From contig NZ_QLJH01000015.1 of assembly GCF_003951315.1 (NCBI RefSeq), forward strand, positions 1 through 64,000: DNA of 64,000 bases, read 5' to 3'. The translations under genes and the position numbers were made by a program. Shown here piece by piece: positions 34,530 through 42,899 of the stretch. How positions within the stretch are numbered: position 1 is the first letter of the stretch; each line of letters opens with the position of its first letter. Origin of the DNA: Sphingomonas sp. S-NIH.Pt15_0812 (GTDB taxonomy: Bacteria; Pseudomonadota; Alphaproteobacteria; Sphingomonadales; Sphingomonadaceae). The notes under the pieces were generated by a model. That model was not told the DNA's origin and ran no database searches. It saw nothing but the letters and a program-made list of their open reading frames with translations.

Positions 34530-35476
34530 CCCATGTTTCCGTCATCACCCTGGCGAAGGGTCGCCCCGACCATCTGGTCAATGTCGTCCATGGCCTTGCC
34601 AAGCAGACGCAGCGCCCGGTGGAACTGATCGTCGCGGTGATGCAGCACCAGCCCTATGATTTGCCCGATGCGCCCTTTCCGGTGCGCCAGATGCAGATGT
34701 CGACGGACGCGCTTCCCCTGGCGGCCGCTCGCAATGCGGCGGCGATGGCCGCGTCGGGCGAGGTGCTGGTCTTCCTCGACATGGATTGTATCCCGACGCC
34801 CGATCTGGTCGCCGATTACGCCAAGTTCGCCGATGCCTTCAACGGATTGCTGATGGGGGAGGTCATGTACCTGCCCGGCGGCGCGACGCGGGGCGACTGG
34901 CGCTACGAGGATTTCGCCAAGGTGGCGGAGAAGCATTCCGATCGACGTGGGCCGCCCGCCCATGGCCTGGAGCTGTGCGAGGATTACCGCTGCTTCTGGT
35001 CGCTCAACTTCGCCATGCGGCGCGAGACGTTCCTGTCGTCCGGCGGGTTCGACGAACGCTATATCGGGTATGGCGGCGAGGACACGGATTTCGGCAAGAC
35101 GCTCGACGAAGCCGATATCTCCATCGCCTGGATCAAGGGCGGCCTGGCCTATCACCAATATCACCCTCACCACATGCCGCCGGTCCATCATCTCGACAGC
35201 GTCGTCCGCAACGCGCAGCTGTTCGAAGAGAAATGGGGCTATCGCACCATGGGCCACTGGCTGCACGCCTTCCGGCTGATGGGACTGATCGACGACGCGC
35301 CGGGCCGCCCGATCCGTATCCTCCGCCGGCCCGAGGCCGCCGATCTGGCGCTGACCGGTCAGCAGAGCCATCAGCCCTATGCCAATACCGCGCGCGTGCT
35401 GCGGCAACTGGAAGAGGCCGCGAGCCGCTCGTCCAAACTGGTATCGCCCCGGCTGGAGGTCGCGGCGGCGGCATGA
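34526..35476 (+). CDS. family 2 glycosyltransferase
   Basis: The 316-aa protein opens with MTHVSVITLAKGRPDHLVNVVHGLAKQTQ, the GT-A nucleotide-binding strand of family 2. The metal-binding DxD equivalent is FLDMDCIPTPD near residue 90. A galactosyltransferase-like C-terminal block follows, with NFAMRRETFLSSGGFDERYIGYGGEDTDFGKTL; the GGED motif is the catalytic base region in chondroitin polymerase-type and N-terminal-domain transferases. No transmembrane segment is seen, so it acts at the cytosolic face. It overlaps the genes on both sides by ATGA. Donor and acceptor are not known. Confidence 0.82.
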   Translation: MTHVSVITLAKGRPDHLVNVVHGLAKQTQRPVELIVAVMQHQPYDLPDAPFPVRQMQMSTDALPLAAARNAAAMAASGEVLVFLDMDCIPTPDLVADYAKFADAFNGLLMGEVMYLPGGATRGDWRYEDFAKVAEKHSDRRGPPAHGLELCEDYRCFWSLNFAMRRETFLSSGGFDERYIGYGGEDTDFGKTLDEADISIAWIKGGLAYHQYHPHHMPPVHHLDSVVRNAQLFEEKWGYRTMGHWLHAFRLMGLIDDAPGRPIRILRRPEAADLALTGQQSHQPYANTARVLRQLEEAASRSSKLVSPRLEVAAAA

Positions 35477-36546
35477 GGATCGCCATATTGGGACATGTCC
35501 GGCAGCGGATTGCCCAGCCGTTCGCCGGGGGCATGGAGTCGCATTGCTGGCACCTCGCCGCCGGCCTCCAGGATCGCGGGCACGACGTCGTGCTGTTCGC
35601 CTCGGGCGACAGTGATCCGCGGTTCCCGATCGATCCGGTGGTCGAGCAGCATTACGAGCGCACCTTCCCCTGGGCGGAGCATCGCGGCTCCGCCCCGCTG
35701 ATCGCGCATCTGGACGCGGGCTATGCCGCCGCCTGCGACCGGATCGCGGCCGGCGGATTCGATGTGGTCCATAACAACAGCCTGCATCGCTTCGCGCTGG
35801 AGCCGGCGCGGACGATGGTTACGCCGACCGTCACCTCGTTGCATGTGCCGCCCTATGACGCGCTCCATTGGTTCGTGCGGAGCAGCCGATCGCCGCATCA
35901 TCGCCTGACCGTGACCTCGGCACGGCAGCACGATGCGTGGTGGCCGGAGGGCGCGCCGGCCGAGGCGTCGATCCTGCATAACGGCATCGATCCCGCTCGA
36001 TGGCCTTTTCATGCCGAAGGTGACGGCACCGCCGCCTGGTGCGGACGGATTACGCCGAACAAGGGCCCGCATTTCGCGGTGCAGGCGGCCCGCCGTGCCG
36101 GCATCGGCCTGACGCTGTGCGGCCCGATCGAAGACCCCGAATATTTCGAAGCGGAGGTCGCGCCGCTACTCGGCAGCGACATCCGCTATGCCGGTCATCT
36201 GGAGGGCGACGCGCTCGCCCGGGCCATCGGGCAGGCCTCCGTCTTTCTCTTCACCCCCTGCTGGGACGAACCGTTCGGGCTGGTCGCCGTGGAGGCGATG
36301 AGCTGCGGACTGCCGGTCGCCGCCTTCGCCATGGGGGCGGCGCGAGAGATCGTAGGCGAGGCCGGTGCCTATGCCGAATGCGGCGATGTCGCGGGGCTGG
36401 CCGATGCGATCAGCGCCGCTCTCGCCATTCCGCGCGACGTGCCCCGCCAACGCGTATTGTCGCACTTCACGCACGACCTCTGGCTGGATCGCTGCGAGGC
36501 GCTGTACGCCGAGGCGCGGCGCGGCGACGATCGGATGGCCGCCTAG
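35473..36546 (+). CDS. family 4 glycosyltransferase, last gene of the glycan operon
   Basis: The 357-aa GT-B protein begins MRIAILGHVRQRIAQPFAGGMESHCWHLAAGL, with the GGME loop typical of GT4 acceptor domains. The donor site is TPCWDEPFGLVAVEAMSCGLPVAAF, with the two glutamates of the EX7E motif. A GRITPNKGPHFAVQAA segment lies before it. The start overlaps the previous gene by ATGA. The TAG stop at 36544-36546 lies inside the CCTAGG that the IS481 element duplicated, so the insertion removed no coding sequence. The protein is soluble. The product of the four enzymes is unknown. Confidence 0.85.
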   Translation: MRIAILGHVRQRIAQPFAGGMESHCWHLAAGLQDRGHDVVLFASGDSDPRFPIDPVVEQHYERTFPWAEHRGSAPLIAHLDAGYAAACDRIAAGGFDVVHNNSLHRFALEPARTMVTPTVTSLHVPPYDALHWFVRSSRSPHHRLTVTSARQHDAWWPEGAPAEASILHNGIDPARWPFHAEGDGTAAWCGRITPNKGPHFAVQAARRAGIGLTLCGPIEDPEYFEAEVAPLLGSDIRYAGHLEGDALARAIGQASVFLFTPCWDEPFGLVAVEAMSCGLPVAAFAMGAAREIVGEAGAYAECGDVAGLADAISAALAIPRDVPRQRVLSHFTHDLWLDRCEALYAEARRGDDRMAA

Positions 36547-37517
36547 GTGTTCAGTCCCGGCATCTGGTGGATCGGATCGACGATGAACCGGTCTGGCTCT
36601 GACGTCCAGATCCTGGTGATGTATTCGTAGGGTGTGAGCCCACTGAGCGTCTTGAGCCGGCGGGCAAAGTTGTAGGCGGCCATGAAGTCGGCGAGGTGCG
36701 TTCGGAGCTGGTCGTGGCTCTCGTAATGGAAGCGCTTGACGGTCGCTTCCTTGATCGTCCGGTTCATCCGCTCGACCTGGCCGTTGGTCCACGGGTGGTT
36801 CGGTTTGGTAAGCCGGTGCTCGATGTCGTTTGCCTCGCAGATCATGTCGAAGCGCATCTGACGCGACCAGGCGGTGTTCCGGTTGCGCGGCTGCTCGGCG
36901 AACTGGATGCCATTGTCCGTCAGGATCGTGTGGATGCGATACGGCACGGCTTTCAGCAGGTATTCCAGGAACTCCCATGCTGTCCGTCGATCAGCCTTGT
37001 CGACCAGCTGCGTGACGGCGAACTTGCTCGTGCGGTCGATGCCGACGAACAGGTAGAGCTTGCCTTCGGCGGTCTGCACCTCGGCGATGTCCATGTGGAA
37101 GAAACCGATCGGGTAGCGCTTGAAGCGTTGCCGCTTCGGTTTGTCGCCTTCGATGTCCGGCAGGCGGGAGATGCCGTGCCGCTGCAGGCATCGGTGTAGC
37201 GCTGAGCGCGTCAGATGGGGGAGCGACGGCTGCAACGCATAAAGGCAGTCGTCGAGCGGCAGCAGTGTGTGGCGTCGGAACGCCACAGCCATCGCCTCCT
37301 CTGCCTCGGTGAGGGTCGTTGAATGAGGGGCCTTCGGCCCGGTCTTCAAATCCTCCACGGTCGCCCGTTTGCGCCACTTCGCGACTGTCTTGGGGTTGAT
37401 CCCCAGCTCGCGGCTCAGCGTCGCGAGCGAAGCTTGCGATCGCTGTATTGCTGCTCGGACGGCGTGCGTGGTCGTGGCGCACCCGTGACGTACCTGTCCC
37501 ATACCGCATCCTTCCAT
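36543..37517 (-). CDS. IS481-family transposase
   Basis: The 324-aa protein has an N-terminal helix-turn-helix (QASLATLSRELGINPKTVAKWRKR, about residues 27-50) followed by a DDE integrase core. The catalytic acids are D in FFHMDIAEVQ, D in ILTDNGIQF and E in TNGQVERMNRTIKE, and the family segment PNHPWTNGQVERMN is intact. The final codon and the TAG stop are formed by the target duplication at 36542-36547 instead of by the IS itself (last residues MPGLNT). The transposase should be active. A start further in, at the second methionine (MGQVRHGCAT), is also possible. Confidence 0.92.
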   Translation of the reverse strand: MEGCGMGQVRHGCATTTHAVRAAIQRSQASLATLSRELGINPKTVAKWRKRATVEDLKTGPKAPHSTTLTEAEEAMAVAFRRHTLLPLDDCLYALQPSLPHLTRSALHRCLQRHGISRLPDIEGDKPKRQRFKRYPIGFFHMDIAEVQTAEGKLYLFVGIDRTSKFAVTQLVDKADRRTAWEFLEYLLKAVPYRIHTILTDNGIQFAEQPRNRNTAWSRQMRFDMICEANDIEHRLTKPNHPWTNGQVERMNRTIKEATVKRFHYESHDQLRTHLADFMAAYNFARRLKTLSGLTPYEYITRIWTSEPDRFIVDPIHQMPGLNT

Positions 37518-37558
37518 TCCAACGAAAGGATCGCACCATCAAACCCTGGGATCAAACA
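36548..37558 (-). mobile_element. IS481-family insertion sequence (1011 bp, complete)
   Basis: The element begins TGTTCAGTCCCGG and its other end reads TGTTTGATCCCAGG on the opposite strand, giving imperfect inverted repeats that share TGTT and TCCC. It carries one complete transposase. The clean CCTAGG duplication and the undamaged transposase indicate a recent insertion. It sits between two convergent genes without interrupting either. Confidence 0.9.
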
Positions 37559-37559
37559 C

Positions 37560-38897
37560 CTAGGCCGCGCCGATCGCACCGGCGGCCAGCCCGCGTACAT
37601 CGACCCGCGCCTTCAGCCGAGCCGCCAGCAACGCGGTGCCGCTGACCTTGCGCTGCACGAACAGCGTCTCGACATGCGGGACGTGCCAGGTGGCGCGATC
37701 GGCGATCAGCGCCTTGGCCTCCTCGCGAACCACCGGCACGAAGGCGCGGTCGCCGAAGTCGAACGAGCCGGGCCGATTGAGCGCATCGTCGATCGCCGCG
37801 ATGATCCGGTCGATCGCCGGGCGGTAGGTATCGGCCGCCACCGCGCCCAGAAAGCCCGTCTCCACCGCCACGTCGCGTATCGCATCGCGATCACGCGCCA
37901 GGCCGGCGACGATCAATCGGCGATACCCGTCGGCCGTCTCCGCCGGGACCGCCCGCGTCGCGCCGAAATCGAGCAGGACCAAGGCGCCCGATTCCGGCTG
38001 CCAGCGGTAATTGGCGAAGTTCGGATCGGTCTGCATCGTCGCGAAGTCGAACAGCTCGCGCAGCACCAGCGACACGAGCGCCGTCATCGCCGCATCGCGC
38101 ACTCCCTGCTCGGCGTCGGCCAGCGCCTCGATCGGGCGTCCCTCGACGAACGACATGGCCAGGACGCGACCGGTGGTCAGCCCCTCCTCCAACGTCGGCA
38201 CGACATAGCGCTGATCGCCCGCCAACCGCGCGCCATAGTGCCGCATCTGCTCGCCTTCGCGGATATAGTCCGCTTCCTCCGCGAGCTGCCGCTTCGCCTC
38301 GGCGAGGAGCGGCTTGAGATCGAGCGTCGACGGCAGCAGGTTCGAGACACGAAGCAGCGTCGCGACATTGTCGACATCGGCGTCGATACTGTCGGCGACA
38401 CCGGGATATTGCACCTTGATCGCCAGCACCCGGCCGTCCGGCAGCGTCGCTCGGTGTACCTGCCCGATCGAGGCCGCCGCGATCGGCGCGGCCTCGAAAT
38501 GGCGGAAACGCCGCCGCCAGCCCGCGCCCCATTCGCGGGTTAGCACCTGGTCGAGCTGCGTCGGTGGCATCCGATAGGCCTGGTTGCGCAGCCGGGCGAG
38601 GATCGTTGAAAGCTCGGCGGGCAGCATGTCGCCCGCGTCCATCGAGATCATCTGGCCCAATTTCATCGCCGCGCCGCGCAGATGCGACAGGCGATCGGCG
38701 ACGCGGGTGGCATTGGCTGGGGTCAGGACCAGATCGCTCATCCGCGGACGCTCGCCGGCCGCCAGACGCCGCGCACCCTCGGCGATCATGCCACCCGCGA
38801 CACCGCCCGCCAGTCGCCCGAACACGCCGAGCCGTGCGGCGCGGCCGCTGGGGATGGCGCGGTGGCGCGCGTTCGGGGCATCATCGTCCTGCTGCAT
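37560..38897 (-). CDS. ABC1/UbiB-family atypical kinase
   Basis: The 445-aa protein belongs to the ABC1 (AarF/UbiB/ADCK) family, atypical kinases or ATPases linked to ubiquinone synthesis and lipid biology. The hallmark KxGQ motif is MKLGQM near residue 80. The alanine-rich loop AAPIAAASIGQVHRATL, the lysine in VLAIKVQYP, the catalytic loop MQTDPNFANYRW and the metal-binding LLDFGATR are all present. It lacks the C-terminal membrane helices of E. coli UbiB, which suggests a soluble or peripheral form. Its TAG stop lies in the right-hand copy of the IS481 target duplication. Confidence 0.9.
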   Translation of the reverse strand: MQQDDDAPNARHRAIPSGRAARLGVFGRLAGGVAGGMIAEGARRLAAGERPRMSDLVLTPANATRVADRLSHLRGAAMKLGQMISMDAGDMLPAELSTILARLRNQAYRMPPTQLDQVLTREWGAGWRRRFRHFEAAPIAAASIGQVHRATLPDGRVLAIKVQYPGVADSIDADVDNVATLLRVSNLLPSTLDLKPLLAEAKRQLAEEADYIREGEQMRHYGARLAGDQRYVVPTLEEGLTTGRVLAMSFVEGRPIEALADAEQGVRDAAMTALVSLVLRELFDFATMQTDPNFANYRWQPESGALVLLDFGATRAVPAETADGYRRLIVAGLARDRDAIRDVAVETGFLGAVAADTYRPAIDRIIAAIDDALNRPGSFDFGDRAFVPVVREEAKALIADRATWHVPHVETLFVQRKVSGTALLAARLKARVDVRGLAAGAIGAA

Positions 38898-38943
38898 CCC
38901 GGCACAGCGCGGCGCGGCACCGGGAGTTCCGCAGAAAGACGTC

Positions 38944-39723
38944 TCACGGTGCAGGGTTCGCCGCCTGCCCCCGGCCGGTCGCGGTCCAATAGAGCCCGCC
39001 GAGCATGTGCTGGAGGTAGCGTTCGTCCCGGTACATGTCCGCCTGATGGCCGAGCAACGTGACGAACACGCGCCCCTGCTCGTAGCGATGATGCCAGGCC
39101 TCGGGATGGTCCGGCCCCATGCGGTGTCCCACCTGTCCCGGCCAGATCAGCGTCGGATCATAGCTGCTCTCGTCGACGCGCAGTACCGGATCGATGGCAA
39201 TCCGATAGGGATTGACGGTGACATAGAATTCATCGCTCCAGATCCAGCGCGACGGTAGGCCGAAGGCGGCGGGAAAGCCCGGATCGGCGACAGTGACGAC
39301 GCCGGTCTGCACCTTGGGATGGTTGACGAAGCTGCGGCCGACCAGCTTCTCGAACCAGGGCCATTCATCCTTGGGCACGATGGCGGCGCGGTGGACGACC
39401 ATCGCATTGCCGCCGGCGCGCATATAGGCCTCGAACCGCGTGCGTTGGCTCGCGCTCAACCGCTCGGGCGGGGTATTGAGGAACAGGATGGCGGCGTACC
39501 CCGATAAGTCGCCATCGAACCGCGCCGGATCGCTCGTCCATTCCAGCGCGAAGCTGTGCAGCCGCGCCACCCGCTCCAGATTGTCCCGCGCGACCGGGAT
39601 ATATTCATAGTGGTAGGTGCTGGGCGTGGCGATCACCAGCACGCGGAACTGATCCTCCGCGGCCGCCATCGTCGGGAGTGCCGCCACCGCCAAGGCCATG
39701 ACGCCCCAAATTCCGCGCTTCAT
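38944..39723 (-). CDS. ThuA-domain secreted protein
   Basis: With the ATG at 39723 the protein has 259 residues and a signal peptide (GVMALAVAALPTMAAAEDQ). The mature part is a ThuA domain, a class-I glutamine-amidotransferase-like fold. The segments FRVLVIATPSTYHYEYIP, YAAILFLNTPPERLSASQ, AGGNAMVVHRAAI and GRVFVTLLGHQADMY follow the family order. ThuA proteins occur in trehalose and other carbohydrate-related gene clusters, and the function of the domain is unclear. The catalytic triad of amidotransferases is not evident. The frame continues upstream to 40002, but that part lacks a signal peptide and is GC-shadow sequence. Confidence 0.85.
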   Translation of the reverse strand: MKRGIWGVMALAVAALPTMAAAEDQFRVLVIATPSTYHYEYIPVARDNLERVARLHSFALEWTSDPARFDGDLSGYAAILFLNTPPERLSASQRTRFEAYMRAGGNAMVVHRAAIVPKDEWPWFEKLVGRSFVNHPKVQTGVVTVADPGFPAAFGLPSRWIWSDEFYVTVNPYRIAIDPVLRVDESSYDPTLIWPGQVGHRMGPDHPEAWHHRYEQGRVFVTLLGHQADMYRDERYLQHMLGGLYWTATGRGQAANPAP

Positions 39724-39923
39724 CCGATCGGCCCTTCCTGAACAAGCGCGGCATCGTCGCCTGCAGTGAGACCCTATGCCATCCGGACCTTGGTCGCGGT
39801 GGCGCAAAGAGATCGGACGACGTTCCCAGGCGCGGCGGTGCTGGACCGACGATCGACAACGGCGCTGGCGGGCGCGGCGGTACGGGTCTAAGCGCTGGCG
39901 CTCGTGGCAGGAAAGCCGAAGCA

Positions 39924-40838
39924 ATGATAATGTGGACGAGATTGGCCTCCGCCTTGATCGCGACCGTGCCCGGCGCCGCGCTGGCGATCGCGGCGGGGGC
40001 ACCAGGCCTGACCCCGGCCACCATCGCCGAGCATCAGGCGCGGTGCGCCGGTAGAGACGGCTGGAGCGATCCCGCGCCGCCGATCCGGATCTTCGCCAAT
40101 GTCTATGACATCGGCACCTGCGGGATCACCGTGCTGCTGATCGTCGGGGACCGGGGCTCGATCGTCATCGATGGCGCGACCGCCCAGGCACCACCATCGA
40201 TCCTCGCCAACCTCCGGCGCCTGGGGCTTCGGCCCGCCGACGTGAAGCTGCTGCTCTCCTCGCACGAGCATCAGGATCATGCAGGGGGTCTTGGCGCGTT
40301 GCGCAAAGCCACGGGTGCCAGGATGGCGGCCCGCGCCGCCGCCCGCCCCGTATTGGAGAGCGGCGTGACCGCGCCGGGCGATCCGCAGCGCGAGGGAGAC
40401 CGACCAGCCTATCCCGGCGTGCCCGTCGACCGGGTCGTCCGCGACGGCGAGACCGTGGTGCTCGGGTCGCTTCGCCTGACCGCCCTCGCCACGCCCGGCC
40501 ATTCACCCGGCGGCACCTCCTGGACGTGGCGGTCCTGCGCGGGCACGACCTGTCGGACGATCGTCTATGCGGACAGCGTCAGCCCCGTCTCGACCGACGG
40601 CTATCGCTTCCGCGATCACCCGGCCTATGTCGCAACCCTGCGACACAGCATCGACCGGATCGCGCGCCTGCCGTGCGACCTGCTGATAACCCCGCATCCC
40701 CAGGCCAGCGATCTCTACCCGCGCCTGGCGGGCAAGAAACCACTTACCGACCGTCGTGGCTGCGTGCGCTACGCGGCCGATGGACGAACCGCGCTCGAGC
40801 GCCGGCTGGCGCGGGAAGACCAGGGAGAACAGCGATGA
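39924..40838 (+). CDS. subclass B3 metallo-beta-lactamase
   Basis: The 304-aa protein has an N-terminal signal peptide (ALAIAAGAPG cleavage region) and the B3 zinc ligands: H114, H116, D118 and H119 in SSHEHQDHAGG, the histidine of TPGHSPGG, and the terminal ligand in ITPHPQAS. B3 enzymes hydrolyse penicillins, cephalosporins and carbapenems in the periplasm. All six metal-binding residues are present in the canonical form, so it should be an active hydrolase. Environmental sphingomonads often carry chromosomal B3 genes. It overlaps the JmjC-like gene by ATGA. Activity on a particular drug cannot be told from sequence. Confidence 0.88.
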   Translation: MIMWTRLASALIATVPGAALAIAAGAPGLTPATIAEHQARCAGRDGWSDPAPPIRIFANVYDIGTCGITVLLIVGDRGSIVIDGATAQAPPSILANLRRLGLRPADVKLLLSSHEHQDHAGGLGALRKATGARMAARAAARPVLESGVTAPGDPQREGDRPAYPGVPVDRVVRDGETVVLGSLRLTALATPGHSPGGTSWTWRSCAGTTCRTIVYADSVSPVSTDGYRFRDHPAYVATLRHSIDRIARLPCDLLITPHPQASDLYPRLAGKKPLTDRRGCVRYAADGRTALERRLAREDQGEQR

Positions 40839-41854
40839 CCGATCCTGTCGCACAGGCGAAGCGTGTCGCGGAGATGGATGCCTCCGACCCCGCGCGCGTC
40901 ACGACCGATATCCTGGCCGGGGATCGTCCCATGGTGCTGCGGGGCCTGGCCGGTGCGTGGCCCTCGGTGGCGTTCGGACGCCAGGGGCCGGCCGCCACCG
41001 CCGCCTATCTCCGTCGGTTCGACAGCGGTCGGCCGATGGGCATCTTCGCCGGGCCGCCGACGATCGGGGGACGGTTCTTCTACCGTGACGACATGCACGG
41101 CTTCAATTTCGACCGTGGGCAGGTGCTGTTGAGCCCGCTGCTCGACGCGCTGCTGGCCGAAGCCGACAGTCCGACGCCGCCCGCGCTCTATGCCGGGGCC
41201 AATGCCGCGCCGGATCATTTCCCCGGCTGGATGCAGGACAATCCGTTGCCGCTGGCGATCCCCGCCGCCACCCCCCGTCTGTGGCTGGGCAATGCGACGC
41301 GGGTGTCGACGCATTACGACATGTCAGCCAATATCGCCGTGGTCGTGGCCGGACGGCGGCGTTTCGCGATCTTCCCGCCCGATCAGGTCGGCAACCTCTA
41401 TGTCGGGCCGTTGGAGACGACGATGGCGGGCCAGCCGAGCAGCATGGTCGATCTGGAACATCCCGATCTCGACCGATACCCCCGGTTCGCGGCCGCGCTG
41501 GCGACGATGCAGGTCGCCGAACTGGAGCCAGGCGACGCGCTGTTCATGCCCCCGCTCTGGTGGCACGATGTCCGGGCCAGCGGGCCGCTCAACGTGCTGG
41601 TGAACTATTGGTGGGGCGAGCGGGAGGGCGGATCGGCCTTTCCCGCGCTGATCCACGCCCTGCTGACGGTGCGCGACCTGCCGCCGGCGGAGCGGCAGGC
41701 GGTGAAGGCGTGGTTCGACCATTATATCTTCGACGACGATCCGGCGGCGGCGGGTGCGCATCTGCTGCCCCATGCCCGCGGCATATTGGGACCGCCCACG
41801 CCGGAGCGGACAGGCATGATCCAGGGCTTTCTGAAACGCACCTTCGGAGGCTGA
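40835..41854 (+). CDS. cupin-like JmjC-fold protein
   Basis: The 339-aa protein overlaps the B3 lactamase gene by ATGA. It has a JmjC-like cupin core with a metal-binding H-x-D in VSTHYDMSANIAVVV and the distal histidine in PPLWWHDVRASG, surrounded by FAIFPPDQVGNLYVGPLE and ELEPGDALFMPP. This is the pattern of Fe(II)/2-oxoglutarate-dependent hydroxylases of the FIH-like branch, which hydroxylate protein side chains. It has no signal peptide and should be cytosolic. The substrate is unknown. It is not obviously related in function to the lactamase; coupling may be positional only. Confidence 0.8.
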   Translation: MTDPVAQAKRVAEMDASDPARVTTDILAGDRPMVLRGLAGAWPSVAFGRQGPAATAAYLRRFDSGRPMGIFAGPPTIGGRFFYRDDMHGFNFDRGQVLLSPLLDALLAEADSPTPPALYAGANAAPDHFPGWMQDNPLPLAIPAATPRLWLGNATRVSTHYDMSANIAVVVAGRRRFAIFPPDQVGNLYVGPLETTMAGQPSSMVDLEHPDLDRYPRFAAALATMQVAELEPGDALFMPPLWWHDVRASGPLNVLVNYWWGEREGGSAFPALIHALLTVRDLPPAERQAVKAWFDHYIFDDDPAAAGAHLLPHARGILGPPTPERTGMIQGFLKRTFGG

Positions 41855-41924
41855 CCCGACCAGATAGCATGAACTATTCGTCATTCGGAATTGAACCGTT
41901 TCGGCCCTGAACCGTTCAGGGCCG

Positions 41925-42899
41925 ATGCGGGGGGAAAAGTTCGTCATCATTTCCGGCTTGGGCTGGCTGGTCGCCGGCTGCAATCGCCATCAGTCGACCC
42001 TTGCCCCCTTTGGCGAGGATGCGATGGCGATCCGCCATCTGCTCATCGTCATGCTGGTCGGCGCGGTGGTGATCGCCGGGGGTGTGGCCTGGCTGATGCA
42101 CCGTGCCGTCCGGGCCCCGGTCGGCGAGATGACGCACCGCAAGGGGATGCGGCTGGTGCTGTGGCTGGGCGGTATCGTGCCCACCATCGTCCTGCTGGGC
42201 CTTCTGGCCTATTCGCTTCCCTATATGCGCCCGCGTCCGGTGGCACCGGCCGATCTCCAGATCGCCGTCGACGGCGAGCAATTCTGGTGGAGGGTCGCCT
42301 ATCGGTCGTCCGGAGCCCCCCCGGTCGAGAGCGCCAACGAAATCCGTATCCCGACGGGCCGCACCGTCGCCTTCCGCCTGACGGCCGGCGACGTGGTGCA
42401 CAGCTTCTGGATCCCCGGCCTTGCCGGCAAGATGGACATGATCCCCGGCCGCACCAACACGCTGGTGGTCCGCGCCGAGCGCGCCGGTCGCTATCGCGGG
42501 CAATGCGCCGAATTCTGCGGGCTGAGCCACGCGCTGATGGCGCTGGACGTCGTGGCGATGGAGCCGGCGGCGTTCGACGCCTGGCTGGACGGTCAGCGAG
42601 GCGCCAGCCGTCATGCGGTCGCCGACCCGATCGGCGCCCGCCTGTTCACCGAACAGGGCTGTGGCGGCTGCCACGCCATTCGCGGCACCGATGCCGTCAG
42701 CCGGATCGGCCCGGACCTGTCCCGCTTCGGACAGCGGACGACGCTGGCAGCCGGCATCCTGCCGATGACGACCGCCCATGTCGCCGGCTTCATCCGCCAC
42801 CCGCAAGCCACCAAGCCCGGCGTGCGGATGCCGGCTTTCCCCCAATTGTCGGAAGACGAGGCCGTCGCCATCGCCCGCTATCTGCAAGGCCTGAAATGA
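41925..42899 (+). CDS. ctaC: cytochrome c oxidase subunit II fused to cytochrome c (caa3 type)
   Basis: The 324-aa protein carries electrons from its heme to the CuA site of the terminal oxidase. Two N-terminal membrane helices (residues about 37-57 and 76-95) are followed by the CuA domain with AVDGEQFWWRVAY, a GDVVHSFWIPGLAGKMDMIPG region and the copper-binding CAEFCGLSHALM. The C-terminus is a class I cytochrome c with CGGCH and the methionine ligand in RMPAFPQLS. An N-terminal segment with VAGCN suggests a lipidated start. The gene starts 70 bp after the JmjC-like gene and overlaps subunit I by ATGA. All redox centres are intact. Confidence 0.92.
   Translation: MRGEKFVIISGLGWLVAGCNRHQSTLAPFGEDAMAIRHLLIVMLVGAVVIAGGVAWLMHRAVRAPVGEMTHRKGMRLVLWLGGIVPTIVLLGLLAYSLPYMRPRPVAPADLQIAVDGEQFWWRVAYRSSGAPPVESANEIRIPTGRTVAFRLTAGDVVHSFWIPGLAGKMDMIPGRTNTLVVRAERAGRYRGQCAEFCGLSHALMALDVVAMEPAAFDAWLDGQRGASRHAVADPIGARLFTEQGCGGCHAIRGTDAVSRIGPDLSRFGQRTTLAAGILPMTTAHVAGFIRHPQATKPGVRMPAFPQLSEDEAVAIARYLQGLK

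Larger units (their letters stand above)
36542..37564. repeat. 6-bp target duplication CCTAGG flanking the IS481 element
   Basis: CCTAGG stands at 36542-36547 and again at 37559-37564. It fits the NCTAGN target consensus known for IS481 of Bordetella pertussis. The left copy supplies the stop codons of the upstream glycosyltransferase and of the transposase, and the right copy supplies that of the ABC1 kinase gene. Confidence 0.85.

Noticed and set aside
39776..40054. Arg/Trp-rich 92-aa frame upstream of the B3 lactamase
   Set aside because: It overlaps the lactamase start in another frame and has a composition of repeated Arg and Trp from GC-rich triplets; no RBS or conserved pattern supports it.
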